Shown here: positions 34,676-46,813 of the stretch, piece by piece
Numbering within the stretch: the first letter of the stretch is position 1
Layout of the letters: every line of letters starts with the position of its first letter
From: Biomphalaria glabrata
Taxonomy: Eukaryota; Mollusca; Gastropoda; Planorbidae
Assembly: GCF_947242115.1 (NCBI RefSeq)
Contig: NC_074724.1
Coordinates: 35,821,005 to 35,885,004, forward strand
Direction: 5' to 3'
DNA length: 64,000 nucleotides
Notes under the pieces: generated by a model
What the model was told of the DNA's origin: nothing
What the model saw: only the letters and a program-made list of their open reading frames with translations
The model's database searches: none
Position numbers and translations under genes: made by a program

Positions 34676-34990
34676 TTTTCAGGTTTGTTCTCTGGTTTCT
34701 CTTTTGTTTTCTGGTTTCTCTTCTGTTCTCTGGTTTCTCTTTTGTTTTCTGGTTTCTCTTCTGTTCTCTGGTTTCTCTTCTGTTCTCTGGTTTCTCTTCT
34801 GTTCTCTGGTTTCTCTTCTGTTCTCTGGTTTCTCTTCTGTTCTCTGGTTTCTCTTCTGTTCTCTGGTTTCTCTTCTGTTCTCTGGTTTCTCTTTTGTTTT
34901 CTGGTTTCTCTTTTGTTTTCTGGTTTCTCTTCTGTTCTCTGGTTTCTCTTCTGTTCTCTGGTTTCTCTTTTGTTTTCTGGTTTCTCTTCT
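34676..34990 (+). repeat. 19-bp pyrimidine-rich minisatellite
   Basis: About 16 units of TCTGGTTTCTCTTCTGTTC run head to tail, with TTTTGTTT variants mixed in. Nineteen is not a multiple of three and the unit has no stop in any forward frame, so all three + frames are open and read the same FSGFSSVLWFLFCSLVSLL-type peptide in rotation. Confidence 0.95.
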
Positions 34991-35344
34991 GACGCAGTAA
35001 AAGTAAGAGAGGCTCAGTTAAAGAAATAAACTTGTTTTGTTCTTATGAAGTGACTTACTAAATATATCAAAAGTACAAATCTACTAAGAGTTGAATGTAA
35101 AAATGTATATGGTCAGTAAAAAAAAAAATGTTTTATTGTTATTTATTGAATATGTAAACTTAAATTGTCTTTGAACTTTGTTTTATCTATTTGTACTAAA
35201 ATGCAATGTCTCATGGAAAAAAAAATGTTGATTAAATAAAGATTTAATTTTTAAAGTACAAAAAAGTTCTTTTAGTTGTTTATATGCACTAACAATTAAA
35301 GTATAGACTACTGTTGGAATACTTATCTTATAAAATACTTTTAA

Positions 35345-35570
35345 AAAGATGATGATTACGTCCAACGCATGTTCCTAGATCAATCTAGTCATGCATGTTA
35401 ACCACTGACTTAAATTCTGCCAAGTCATTGGTTTTCCTGGCTAGCTCAGGCAATCCATTCCATGATCTAATAGCACTAAGGAAGAAGGAGCATATGTACA
35501 AATGTGTCCTAGCAAATGGAACCAGGAATGTGCCTTTATCTTTGTGTCTGAGTATTTTATTAGGTTTTTT
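35345..35570 (-). pseudogene. CR1/Jockey-like LINE C-terminal end
   Basis: The - strand encodes ILRHKDKGTFLVPFARTHLY, SFFLSAIRSWNGLPELARKT and NDLAEFKSVVNMHD, then a stop and the 3' end GGACGTAATCATCATCTTTT. The pattern (RGTFxVP.AR...RNSFFxxxIRLWNxLP) is the ORF2 end of CR1/Jockey-type LINEs. The family recurs at 13560, 48590 and 54068. Confidence 0.7.
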
Positions 35571-37593
35571 TTTGGAGAATTTGGCTTCGGCGATGACGAC
35601 GTATTCACTCCTCCACCCCCAGCAGGTTACTGTACATATAATATAGCCTACATCGGGTGGCGTGGAAAAACCCGTGTTTAAAAAAAAAAAAAAGGGAGGT
35701 AAATAAATAAAAACGCGGGAGTATTTTTTTTTTCGAAAACCCGTGGTCATAGCCCTTTCGCAAAGTCGGATCTGGGAACGTCAAGGGACACAACTGTAGC
35801 TCCTGTCACACACCTTGTTCTTAAAGAACATCAATTTGGCTTCTACATTCGGACCGCACATTGGGAGAAAAGATAGGTACATATTATTATTAGTGCAAAG
35901 CGACAAGCCAGGAAAGTTCCGTGACTGAATCCGTCTGTGACTGTCTAAGCAACTATTTGGTTATTGCAACAATTCTTGTTCTCCTCAGTAATTAATAGTT
36001 ACTTTCCGACTCCAGCGTGCTTAGCAGAAATTATTAGTAGGCCTATCTAGTTTGTTGATTTTTCGTGCAAAATGTTTCTGAATCATAGGTTACGTGTAGG
36101 CCTATCTAATTAGTGAAAGACCAGCACAGTAACACATTTAAGGTAGGCCTACTATGTTTAGTAGCAAAAATAAAGCGGACGAGCCCGTTAGCGTGATATG
36201 GTACAGTAGGTTATATATTGGGCCTCGTATATGACACTCACCCAGGGCCCCGCGCTCTGCTAAGGCCACTGTCTCAAATGTCTTCTATAGAGCACCCACC
36301 CAAGGTCTTAGAGTCATACAAAAGTGTGGTGAGATCATTGCTATATAATTAATGGATTTTTTTTTTGTTTATTATTAGGCGAACTTGGTGAAGAGACCTA
36401 TTCCGCCGTAGGCCTATTCTCAATTGGAGCGATACCATTCGGTATAGAGGGCCTCACTGCTGACCTGCTACGTCACAACCTGTGGGCAGTTTAGACCATT
36501 CTAATTTAATGCTAGTTGCCATGTTACGTCGTACAGTGCGGCCATAGGTGTTGATGGCCTTAGCTCTATTATGGTTGTCTAGACAGTTGCAATGGACACT
36601 GTGCTGCCCAGGTTGGTAAAGTCGTCGACATAAATGATTTATCGAACTGGATTAGTTAATTCCGTTTGGGAACTTCGTTGTTTTTTTTTTTCTTGTTTTT
36701 TTTTTTTTTTGGGGGGGGGGGGGGGTAGATTGTGATAGACGAGGCAGCAGTGGAAGCTCCCGTTCGGTGTCTGAAAGAATTTAAGGGCGCAATCATATAG
36801 GCCTACCCGCATAGAGCAGCTCAAGAAGCAATCATCTCCCGTACTAAACTCATTAATTTTAAGATTATAGACTGTCATTTTATTTTATTACGTCACATTC
36901 TAACTATAGTTCCATGTCCTAACTAGATCTAATAATTTTCACATAACATCAACAAGTAATGACGTAAGATAAACATATTAAATCCTTTCTTTAAATACTT
37001 CAAAGTTCTTTAAATAGTTTTGGCTGTCGAGTGAACTAGACTTCAACTAGAATCGTTTGATCTTCTTAAGAGCTGAGCCGAAGGCTCTTCGAGCTCTAAG
37101 TATGAAAACAAAAACTGTTTGGGCGCCAAACAGTAAAAAAAAAAAAAACCTGCGTGAACACAGTTCTGTTTGAGAGAGACCCGAGTCAATGCCTATGTAA
37201 AGCATTGCTGTTTCCAATGCCTTTGGCCCCGGACGCATGCTTGGCTGCACATGGCCGAAGGACGAGGACACCGGGAGCCTCCGACATTTTCTTTCATTAT
37301 ACCAAGCTAACCGTGGGTGACTCGCCATTTATGTAACGGTCCCTTGAGGAACAGCGCATGGATGTGTGACAGGTTTATGGGACTCTTTTGCAACTCCGCC
37401 CGTGCAATGAGTGGACTCATTGAGTGGTCTACCCGTGGGCATCCCAACGGGAGTTATGTTTCGCCATTCATTTAGCCTAGTTACCCCCTCAAGTAACCGT
37501 TTCCACCCGGGTGCCACGACGAGGCAGAACAGCGTACCCGGGTCAACTAGAATCTAGATCTAGAGTGAATGATTTTTTGTGCTATCTTACTGC

Positions 37594-37596
<3 letters not shown>
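35571..37596. other. Mixed spacer with GC-rich patches
   Basis: No gene is recognised. There are GC-richer patches at 36230-36320 and 37160-37540, T/G homopolymers at 36681-36725 (ending in 15 G), and an inverted word pair GTTTGGGCGCCAAAC near 37117. The patches could be the 5' end of the downstream zinc-finger gene or an old element. The sequence does not decide. Confidence 0.4.

Positions 37597-37632
<36 letters not shown>
37597..37632 (+). repeat. (CT)n microsatellite
   Basis: A pure run of CT, 36 bases, followed by GGCCTCC. Confidence 0.95.
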
Positions 37633-37634
<2 letters not shown>

Positions 37635-37950
37635 CCTCCTTCAGTCGCGAAGCGACTATAGATCATCTCATGGAAATGAGATGAATGCCTGGGCAATAGC
37701 TGTGGTCCGAACGATGTCGCCCATACCTCAGTTCCCCCCACTCCACGCAGCTGATGTATCCAAAGGAACGGCAGTGCCGATACAGTTTGGGGTCAGCGGC
37801 GTCGCAGGTTCTGTTGCCTTGCAGCTATACCCAATCATTCGAAAGGCTTCAGGAGTCAACCCTGAGGAAAAATCAGGAGCTGGCGACCCAAGGCGGCTAA
37901 GGCAGTTTCCAGCACCCAGTGCTACACTCTGGATACATACTATTACTTGG
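37633..37950. other. GC-rich anonymous segment, possibly a repeat
   Basis: This segment of about 310 bases is much richer in G+C than its surroundings. It begins just after the CT run, with the palindromic TCGCGAAGCGA, and ends near TACACTCTGGATACATAC. A 124-codon frame crosses it but shows no family likeness. The sharp compositional edges suggest an interspersed repeat. No second copy was seen in the window. Confidence 0.35.
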
Positions 37951-38409
37951 TAAACGTTGCTTATCTGGGTATTTTCTAGGTGCCTTTAAAACTTTATTCT
38001 GGGTATTTTTCATCTCAATCTAAGTCTACTTCCCGTTTTCCTGCTCTAGCTTTTAGACAGGTTATTAAAAAAATTCGAGTTCATATGAAAATTTCTATTA
38101 ATACTTAATGTTAGATCTATTCTAGATCTAGATATCTATCTTGCATTTAGAAGATCTATCGCTAGATTTATATTTATTCTAAATCCAGAAAGTCTTGTTG
38201 GAGATCTGGTAGATCTAGATCTATACTACATTTGTGATTAAGTAACATTAAAACAAAAATTGGTTAGATTATCTGCATTATATCATTATCATTTAACTTT
38301 AACTTATTAGAATTAGACATGTCACATTAGTTATTACTATTACATTTAGATTCTTTTTATTCTTTGATTCTAACTATTAAAGTATTGTCAATCATATAAT
38401 CATTCATTT

Positions 38410-38535
38410 GATTCATCATCAGTCATCATCATAAAACTCTGTTTGAGTGAGGCTTGAGAGGCTCAAATCCTCTCTCGCTAAAGTAAAGTACTGTAAAGTA
38501 GCCTAGCCTAAAGCCCTGGACAGAAACCCTGTTAT
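38410..38535 (-). repeat. Repeat family D copy
   Basis: This is the inverse of 5519-5615: TTGAGAGGCTCAAATCCTCT and GCCCTGGACAGAAACCCTG, with a CAT-rich end on the left, the counterpart of the GAT tail. Confidence 0.5.
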
Positions 38536-38539
38536 AGTA

Positions 38540-39320
38540 AACTAATACTAGGTAATACTAATTAATAATTACTAATACGTAGTGCATGCATGTCACCAAC
38601 ACCATACACTGACTGATACAGGTCGAGAATTTTTGGTTTCCTACACTAGTCGACCTACACTGCTTATAGGGTTATCATTACTCAGTATTATAAATGGAAT
38701 GGTATTGATAAAAAATAAAATCACTTAAGGACAGTAGACTAGATTTTAAAATTTAAAACAATAATATGCAAAAATAAAATGACTGAAAGACATATTTTAT
38801 GGAATTAGAATATGAGAATCTAATTCTATGAATATGATAAATACTAGTGAAAAAAAGCTAGGACAAATACATAAAAGTTAACCTTCTTTCCTTTTCCCAT
38901 TAGAGGATGTACAAAAGATAAAGATGATAGAAAAATCATATTTTATCATCTAGATCTACATATATATTTACTAAATAAGTCTTCTGGACTAATACTGTCA
39001 CTAAACAATATTGAATCCTAAACAATATCAATTTCTCACAATTCATATGTATAAATATGTATATCATAACTTTTATCATTAAATCAATAATAATTAAAAT
39101 CGTAGTTATCTCAAAGTAGGTTTTGTTTAAAATGTGTGCATTTCTCTGAACAATTTCTCTACAAGACAAACATATCAGTAAATATACCAATATAAACATC
39201 AACAAAACATTTTCTATTGAAATATGTACAATGTAGACTTTTATTTTATAGATTATTTGACATCTTAGACAAGCAAACCCAACTGGCAATATTTCTTTCT
39301 CAGTAAGTTGAAAGTTGATA
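38540..39320. other. AT-rich spacer
   Basis: Nothing convincing is seen. The 117-codon - strand frame at 38936-39289 is very AT-rich and hydrophobic by composition, with no recognisable domain. Confidence 0.4.
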
Positions 39321-39324
39321 GAAA

Positions 39325-39596
39325 AACGAAAATGTCCCTTTTAGACCTTGTGGTCTATAGGGCAGATGATGTAAAGATCATCTGTTTCTATGGCATATGG
39401 TTAACGAGGGTATCATGTGGCCACCATAACAACCATTTACTTTTCCCCAACTGATGTCAGGTACCCATTAGCGCTGGGTGGACGTAGAGGCGCCCAAAGA
39501 TCCTGAAATTTAAAATCCCAGTCTTCACCAGGATTTGAACCTGAGACCCCAGTTGGGAAGCCAAGGGCTTTACTGCTCAGCCACCGCACCTCCTGA
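39325..39596 (-). mobile_element. SINE family A, near full length
   Basis: It reads from TTTTAGACCTTGTGGTCTAT at one end to the tRNA-like head CAGCCACCGCACCTCC at the other, with the core CAACTGATGTCAGGTACCC. It lies about 220 bases before a coding exon. Confidence 0.85.
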
Positions 39597-39813
39597 ATGG
39601 TGATGCTGAATGATAAATCTTTTCTTTCAGGTTTCCTTAATAATAATTATTCTACTTTTTCCTTGACTATATGTATATATTGTGTAAAATATTGCTTAAA
39701 ATAAAAATTATTGCATTTTGTATTTCTTTTTTAATTTTTTCACAGAATGTCTTATAATTTGTGTGTGTGTCCTGGTGCAAGATTTAATAATTTTTGTTGT
39801 TGTTTCATTGCAG

Positions 39814-41424
39814 ACTTATTAGGTATATCCTGGTAGAAGGTTTAAAAGAACTTGATAAACTGCCACTTATGGCTGGCACTGGAGAAGAATTTATTCTAGA
39901 TTTAAGGAATTTAGTAAAAAATGAAAAGGCAGAATTGGGTGACACAATTTTGTTAACACAGGCATCCGATGAAGATGCTCAAAAGTTCTCCATGTCACCG
40001 GTGGGAGATAACTCTTCTTTTTATGAACTAAAAAAATGCATACTTATTAAAGATGAGAAGTTGGAAGAGATGTTCGCACAGCCGCAAGAAAACATTGAAA
40101 TTGTTCAGACTTCTGATGGGACCTTTGGCGATGAACCTCAGGTTTGATATTATTCACATAACAAAAGATAGGGAGCTTGATTTTTTTTTGTAGTCCAGTT
40201 CGCTCTTTCTTTTCTTTTTTTTTTACTAACTGGCTACTGACTGGTGTCAATTGTACTGTAGAAGCACTATTTTTCCATTGTTTAATTAGTCACAGCCAGT
40301 GATTTAGTTTCTGTTTTTTTTTTAATTTGACTTTTATGATAATTACTTTTTTTTTTAGGAAGGAGGCTAATACTTAGAAATTAATTAATAAAATACTTGA
40401 ACCTCAGATTTGATTTAATCCACAAAACAAAAGATAGAGCCATATTTTTTTTTGTAGTCCAATTTGCTCATTAGTTTATTTTTACTAACTGGCTGCTGAC
40501 TCTGTTTGTTGTACTGTAGAAGCACTACTTTTCCATTTTTTAATTAGTCACAGCCATTGATTCAGTTTCTTGGTTTTATTTATTTATTTTTTTATTTGAC
40601 TTTTATAATAATTACTTTTTTTTTTTAGGATGGAAGCTAATGCTTGGAAATCCATTAATAAAATAATAAATTACCTTACTTTAGCCCTTGGTTTATTTTA
40701 TTATGATTAAATAATTTTTTTTCAATTTTTGCAGATATTCATTAAACAAGAGAAAAGAAAATCTTCAGTGAAAAAGTATGTGAGAAACACAGCCACGGAA
40801 CAGAGTCATTCCAATGACGCAATAGTGGAGTCTATAGTAAACATTGAGATGAATCAAGCTCCGAAACCTTTCAAATGTCATCTTTGTCAGGAAGCATTTC
40901 CCACCTCCTATTTTTTGAAAATTCACCAATTGGATCACACCAGTGAAAGACCATTCAAATGTCAAACGTGTAATAAAGTGTATTCGACTGCTTATAATTT
41001 GAAACTCCACCAGTTGGATCACACGACTGAAAAACTATATAAATGCCAAATATGCGAAAAAGTATTTTCTTCAATGTATTTTCTGAAAAAACATCAGAGA
41101 GAGCACACTGGGGAGAAACCATTCCAGTGTCCTGTATGTCTAAAAGTATATTCCACTTCTTCCTATTTGAAAAAGCATCAACTGGTTCACTCTGAAGAAA
41201 AACCTTTCCAATGTCATGTATGTCAGAAATCATACTCAACCTCTTCATATTTAAAAACTCACATGTTGTGTCACACAGGTGAAGGAGAAAAACCCAAGGC
41301 GACTTCGAGCTCGTCTGACCAACAATGGTACAGACTCAGACTTTACGACTCGGGCTCCGAAGGCGTCAGGGCTGCGGAACTGGCTCCCAAAAGTACTGAG
41401 CCAGGCTCCAGTAAGGCAAAGTAG
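39814..41424 (+). CDS. Five-finger C2H2 zinc-finger protein, 3' exons only
   Basis: Two exons join in phase: 39814-40141 and 40735-41424. The first enters in phase 2, so upstream coding exons exist but were not found. It encodes an acidic region (EEFILDLRNLVKNEKAEL; SMSPVGD; EIVQTSDGTFGDEPQ). The second begins IFIKQEKRKSSVKKYVRN and holds five C2H2 fingers of CX2CX12HX3H form (FKCHLCQEAF, FKCQTCNKVY, YKCQICEKVF, FQCPVCLKVY, FQCHVCQKSY) with TGEKP-type linkers, then a Ser-rich tail ending SSKAK. A DNA-binding nuclear regulator is the likely role, but target and partner are unknown. The acidic exon resembles exon 3 of the THAP gene downstream. AATAAA words at 43765 and 44349 are candidate ends. 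Confidence 0.85.
40133..40665 (+). repeat. 266-bp tandem duplication covering a splice donor
   Basis: Unit 1 (40133-40398) starts in the last coding bases GAACCTCAG and the donor GTTTGA. Unit 2 starts at 40399 with GAACCTCAG followed by ATTTGA. Landmarks TACTGTAGAAGCACTA and TTAGTCACAGCCA repeat at the same spacing. Each unit also ends in a T-tract plus TTTAGGA. Confidence 0.9.
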
Positions 41425-42619
41425 TGCTCTTCCATTCTACCTTTTCAGACAATTTACACTCAGTCTGACCACTTGGTAGTGGACTATCGAAGTTAATATT
41501 CATCTTGAGTTGACCTTACGCCACATCTAGGTAGCTTGTATGATGTACACAAATGCACACAAATGTTTTGGTTTTGAAACAAAATATTTAAGGTCCCAAT
41601 CTTGTATTGGTTTTATAATGTCACTTTGAAAGACCTGCTAAATGGCATCTCTACATTTTAAAAGACAATGCTTGCCATATCCTCTCACTGGAGTTTCATG
41701 GAATTTATGATGGACAAACCACATGATGTGTAGTTAGTGGTACCCACTTTGTAAGTCAAAATTAGTAATTTGCCTACTTAGCTAAGCTTTGCGCTCTTGT
41801 CATCAAGGCATTCAAACTGGCCAGTTGCATTCTTCATCCTTCAATAACACTTTTAGTTGTAAAAAACAGACCTGCTGTATTCTTTACTCGTCAAGTAGGA
41901 AATAGTACTAAATGTGTATGGTATGGTCTGCTGATTCATTTTGTAACAGAGCTGATATTGATGAAAAACTGTTCAGCATTGTACATTAAGACCATGATTA
42001 TTGACATCACTATATTATTGCATTTATCATTGTGTGCACTTTATCATGTTTATTATGAGTAGACCTGCCACTCTTTTGGTAACAAACAGGGGGAAAGAAA
42101 AGTCCAATATAATAGTTTTACTTTCATTTTATCTGAGTTGAATATCATATAAATAACCAAAACTTTGATTACAAAAAGTTAATTGTTAAAATTAGTAAAA
42201 TGCCAACTTAATGATAAATCTGACATGACATTTAATTAAAGAATTGTTCATTATCCTTTAAAATTCATTAATTTAACTTAAAAGCATACACTGTCCTAGA
42301 AATACCAAGCATCAACATCCATTCTAATATTTCTTATATTAAGAAAGAATTGGTAAGCTCTATGTAAGACTGGTTTTAGTCTGAATAGATTGGTGTGGGT
42401 TTCATATGACACTTTTTTTTAAACTTCAAAAACTGATGATGAAGCTGCTATTCAAAGACTCCTCAACCTCATATAATTGGCAGATGTATACTAGAACATA
42501 ACATGCATAATAATACTTTTCTGTGGCTCTCTCAATCAAGGAAGACAATCCTTCAAGTCACAATTTGTATTATGTTAAAAAATCATCTTCTTTTAAATTA
42601 GTATGTTTTAATTAAATTT

Positions 42620-42642
42620 GGGGGGGGGGGGGGGGGGGGGGG
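42620..42642 (+). repeat. Run of 23 G
   Basis: An uninterrupted G tract in AT-rich sequence. Shorter runs follow T-tracts at 36711-36725 (15 G) and 45058-45071 (14 G). The length may be affected by sequencing. Confidence 0.9.
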
Positions 42643-43214
42643 AATAAATTAAAACCTACTTTTTACCTATTTGTTCCTCCCATCTTGTGCTAAATGTTTA
42701 AAAAGTTGATTTATTAATGTCAAAGAAATGGATTTATAACTACTTTAAAATTGTTAAAAAAAATGTAAAAACAATTTCCCTAGCCACTAAACTGTTAGAC
42801 CACAAAGTCTTTTAATATTTCACTATTTATTTCTGTGTAATATAGAATGAATTGAAAATGTATCACTAAAGTATATTCCATCAAAATCCCCTGAGATTGT
42901 TGGGTGCCCTAATAGAAGTAGGAATGTGTACTAGTGTCTAAGACTGTCCTTATCAAACTGAAACAAGTTAGGTGGAGATGGTTTGCCCTTCCATTAATAA
43001 AACAAAAAATCATCCAATAGTTATTCTTTTAACTGGAAACTAAATATAAGTTGAAGAAATGATGTAAAAGGCTATAATATCCTGGAGGGTGGTGTGTAAA
43101 TTGACATAGAAAAGTATTTGTGTTGTGGGGACATTACTGAGAAGATTCCATCAGATGGATGATCTTGATGTACGTCACATATAAATACTTAAATATGAGC
43201 TAGATGCTGTCTTA

Positions 43215-43280
43215 TAAATAATAATAATAATAATAATCTTTATTATCCGTAAGGAAATTTGTCTTACAATTTGTGCATTA
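43215..43280 (-). mobile_element. LINE 3' end with (ATT)n tail
   Basis: AATAATAATAATAATAATCT followed by TTATTATCCGTAAGGAAATT reads on - as a retroposon end, AATTTCCTTACGGATAATAA plus a triplet tail, a common form of LINE 3' terminus in animals. Little else of the element is left. Confidence 0.5.
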
Positions 43281-44887
43281 CACCAAACTTTACATCAAAA
43301 GAGAAAGTGATTATGCCTACACTAAACAGGAGTGTGTGTCTGTTGTTTTTTTTTAGTATGATTATGGTTATTCAAATCATAAATAATAGCTAGTGACATA
43401 AATAGATGTCATTTATATAATATTTCATAAAAGATGTTTCAAATTTTTAAAATTGTTTCATCTCAAATGATATAGGATTTGCCAATTTAAATTGTATATA
43501 TTTATATATTCATGAATCAAAAATATTAAAATACCTTTGTTTTAAGAATTTCTCATTGATGTATGAGTCATATATTATACAGACTTAAAGAATCCACTGT
43601 GTACTTTTACAATATAATATTTGGTAGTTCATTGTGTCGACTCTTAGCTCCTACCTATATCGTAGACTTCAGTTGTGAAATGGGAGCAATGAAAATGATT
43701 TACCACTTTTATTGTTCAAAGTTTTTAATACACAACCGTTTTAGTGTTTAATTTTTTTTTTATTTAATAAACAATTGTTAAATGTTTGTTTGGTTAAGAG
43801 TTTTATTTATATTCCACTTTCAATTTTATCTCTTGGTTATAATTTTAACGGATTTAATGATTTTTATTTTTTAAGAACCAAATTGTAATATATAGAGAAC
43901 GCCAAAAAGTAATATTGATAAAACAAAAAAAAATAACATATACTCATTTTTTTTTTTTCCTATTGTAAGATATGATTTAATTTTCTTTTTTTTTATTTGA
44001 TTACTTGTTTCCTTTTTTTTTTTATAGTTATTTGTATACATGATTAGAAAATGTATGTTTTTATTAGACTGTGTTAGTTTTTAATTTTGTATAAATCTGT
44101 ATTGTCAAATCATATTTTTTTTTTTTACATAGTCAAATTATTATCCCAAATTGTATAGATTTGTACCCCCAATAGAAGTATTCATATGTTAAAAGTAATG
44201 AAGTAGCTGTGACTGTCCTCAAAATACAATTTTCCATACAGTTGTTTCCTTTGTTTTTTTTTTTTTTTGTTTCTTTATATAATTGGTTCTTTCTCTTTCT
44301 TCTGACAAAGCTCTAGATGTTAAGTCATATACATAGAGGAATATATTGAATAAATAAAATTGTTATTGTTAAGATATTTATTAGAGTACTGGTACTTAGG
44401 TCAACATTTCATTTTTTTTTTTCTTTTACAGTAAAAAATCATATCTTGTATGTAATGCTGACTTCTATATATATTTCTAAATAACCGATTGATATTTCTA
44501 ATAAAGTGACATGTCAGAAAGTTGTTATTGTGTTGCTACAATTTGTCTGCCTTTTCTTGGCAAATATCAAGGTCCCAACTTGAAACTTTTCTGGAAATCC
44601 AGCACGTAATTTATTTAGATTTTCTGACCTTCATACTAAGACCACATCACAAACAAAATTAGAAACAGGATCTCAACAGCAATTGGGCCCTTCTAACCAC
44701 AGTAAACAAATTGCAAACTCATAACTTTATGGCCATATCACAAGGTCCTTGTGGTTTGCAAAGACCTGCAGGGAATAGTACCAGGAAAAAGAAGAGGCAG
44801 GCAAAGAAAGCGATGTCAACATCAAAAATTGACTGAGATGAACTGCACGGTGGTTTCCTTATAGTTTTTCTTATATAAAATGTTTGT

Positions 44888-44998
44888 TTTACATGTTTCG
44901 GATTCTTCATGTTTCTTCAGAGTTGAAGATACTTTACTTCCTAGTCCGAACCTCCCGCAGGACGACGGGGGATGGGAGCGGGCAGGGTTTATATAGTT
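44888..44998 (-). mobile_element. SINE family B, partial
   Basis: The + strand words ACATGTTTCGGATTCTTCAT, CTTCAGAGTTGAAGATACTT, CTTCCTAGTCCGAACCTCC and GGGAGCGGGCAGGGTTTAT match the 62395 copy. The tRNA-like head is missing. Confidence 0.75.
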
Positions 44999-45174
44999 GG
45001 ATAATGGGGGCCAGTGTCTGCTTCATGTCTTTTAATAAAGAATTTTTTTTTTTTTTTGGGGGGGGGGGGGGCACTCCACAGGCGTGAAAACCTAATATTT
45101 CTTGTGTCCTATAAATTACAGATGTTTCTTCAAAAATAAGTTTTAAAAATTACGTCACACTTTACTTTATTTAG

Positions 45175-45790
45175 GCCAATGCACGAAGAACGATCTAAAA
45201 AAAAAAGGAGGATCTGTCTGGTACAGGTAACCCCGGAGGAATTCCAGCTACCCGTCGCCTCAGCGTGGCCCTCCGGTGGATACGTCTAGTGGGTGGAAAC
45301 TAGATAGGCTAAGTACGAGTAGCGAACCAGGCCCGGCCGGGCTTCCCTGGGTGAGCTTTTGTTTTTTTTTTTCTCTCACTCGGGGTTGGGATGGAAAAAA
45401 CGCACGGAACCCAGTCCAAAAAGTCCGCCACGCCGTTACACAAGGGGGTCGTCATCAGTACCAGGAGCGACTTTCGCACGGATTTGTGGCGGTAACAGTA
45501 TAGGAATATGAGACAAGTTCCCCGCAGTTAGCACTGTTCTCGACCACTTATAGCGAGTGGTAAGAGAGCGAGGACGGTGCGCTGTGTACACGGCACGGCC
45601 CGGTCTGGCCCATTCAACCGATATGGCCGTCTACCGTTGGGAGCCCTCAGACAGGACATGGGTGAAGAGCCCCATGTCCAGGCCTGGTGGTTGGATAAAA
45701 GCCTTTCTAACCATCAACGGGATAATGGCGCCTACGGCGCCGACGCCCTACTGGACTTCACTGAAGGTACATGTAACCGTATTATTATTA
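45175..45790. other. GC-rich anonymous segment
   Basis: This 0.6-kb block has a composition quite unlike its AT-rich flanks, with words such as CCCGGCCGGGCTTCCCTGGG. It ends at an ATT triplet run (45780). Frames across it (such as 45557-45808) lack recognisable domains. The triplet tail and abrupt edges suggest an inserted element of unknown family, perhaps the 5' part of a retroelement. Confidence 0.35.
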
Positions 45791-45799
45791 TTGATCCAT

Positions 45800-46480
45800 A
45801 ATCCATAACGAAATAGATCTAATCACGATTTAGACAGTCTTTGATCTAGATATAAACTTCTTGTAGTAGGAATAGCAAAAGCCTCTATATGGAAGCAAAC
45901 GTTTCAATAGACTGCTATCAACTTATTGACCTGTAAAACGGAGAGAGCTACTTTTTCACACTAATATCTAGAACTAGAGTCTAGATTGTTAACTAGATCT
46001 ATAGAGATCGATAGATCAAGAGTCTATATCTAGATACTAGATCTACATTCGTAACATTGTAACAGATCTAGACTAGGTAATAGCTGGATGACTAGACTCT
46101 AGGCAGCATAACGGTAAATTTAATTAACTGTAGATCTACAGTCTAGTTCAGTAGTTGTCTAGATGTTTGTTACGACAGTTACGTGTGTTTTAAATGTTTT
46201 ACATGTTACATATTAATTATAATTAATAATATTAGATCTACATGTCACATGTGAGATGTTTGATGTTACTGTTAGACTTCAGTTCAGAGATCATAATAAT
46301 GATTTATAATGATAATCATAATGATTTAAATGATAATCATAGTTTTAAGTTTGTTTACTGCCTAGTTAAAAAAATAAAAATCCTAGTCTAGATAATCATC
46401 ATTATCTACTAGTACTAGACATAACTAGATCTACTCATCTAGTACTTATCTAATTCTAGTGACTAGTCCAAAGTGTCCAA
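45800..46480. other. AGATCT/CTAG-rich spacer
   Basis: Dense overlapping TAGATCTA, CTAGAT and ATAATGAT words. No gene is visible. Confidence 0.5.
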
Positions 46481-46482
46481 AC

Positions 46483-46610
46483 CTCCAATGGCTCCATCAG
46501 GATGATGGGGGATGGGAACGGTCAGGGTTTGAACCCGGGACTTTTTGTTTTCCATGCATCCAATTCACTGTTCAGATGCGCCTGACCAACTAAGGCAACT
46601 TGAACTTCAA
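46483..46610 (-). mobile_element. tRNA-derived SINE, family B body with a different head
   Basis: It shares the GATGGGGGATGGGAACGG and CAGGGTTTGAACCCGGGA (B-box) blocks with family B. The head on - reads TTGCCTTAGTTGGTCAGGCG then CATCTGAACAGTG, unlike the GGCTGCCTGGT head of the other copies. Confidence 0.6.
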
Positions 46611-46813
46611 CTTGAACTTCTACTCTAGTCTCTAGACTAGTCTAGACCAGATTTTATCTAGACCTAATCTAGAATCTAATTATTTAAATTATGATTATCT
46701 CAGTCTGAGTTACTCAGTATCCGAGTCTGAGACTATCTACTCATCTCTATCATTAGAAAATAAACATGCATAGATGATAGATCTATATCAACTATATGAT
46801 ATTATACTTATAG

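Larger units (their letters stand above)
41425..44880 (+). other. 3' flank of the C2H2 gene
   Basis: AT-rich sequence with no gene. It may include a long 3' UTR. Contents are the G-tract and LINE end listed separately, and many T-tracts (for example 43942-43960 and 44253-44270). Confidence 0.4.

Noticed and set aside
34651-35029. Three overlapping hydrophobic frames like a membrane protein
   Set aside because: All three come from the 19-base minisatellite, whose unit lacks stops in every forward frame.
38936-39289. 117-codon - strand frame with hydrophobic stretches
   Set aside because: Composition fits AT-rich spacer, with no domain or splice context.
45557-45808. Frame in the GC-rich block
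   Set aside because: GC-rich DNA has few stops by chance. Two frames are open together and neither has a recognisable motif.
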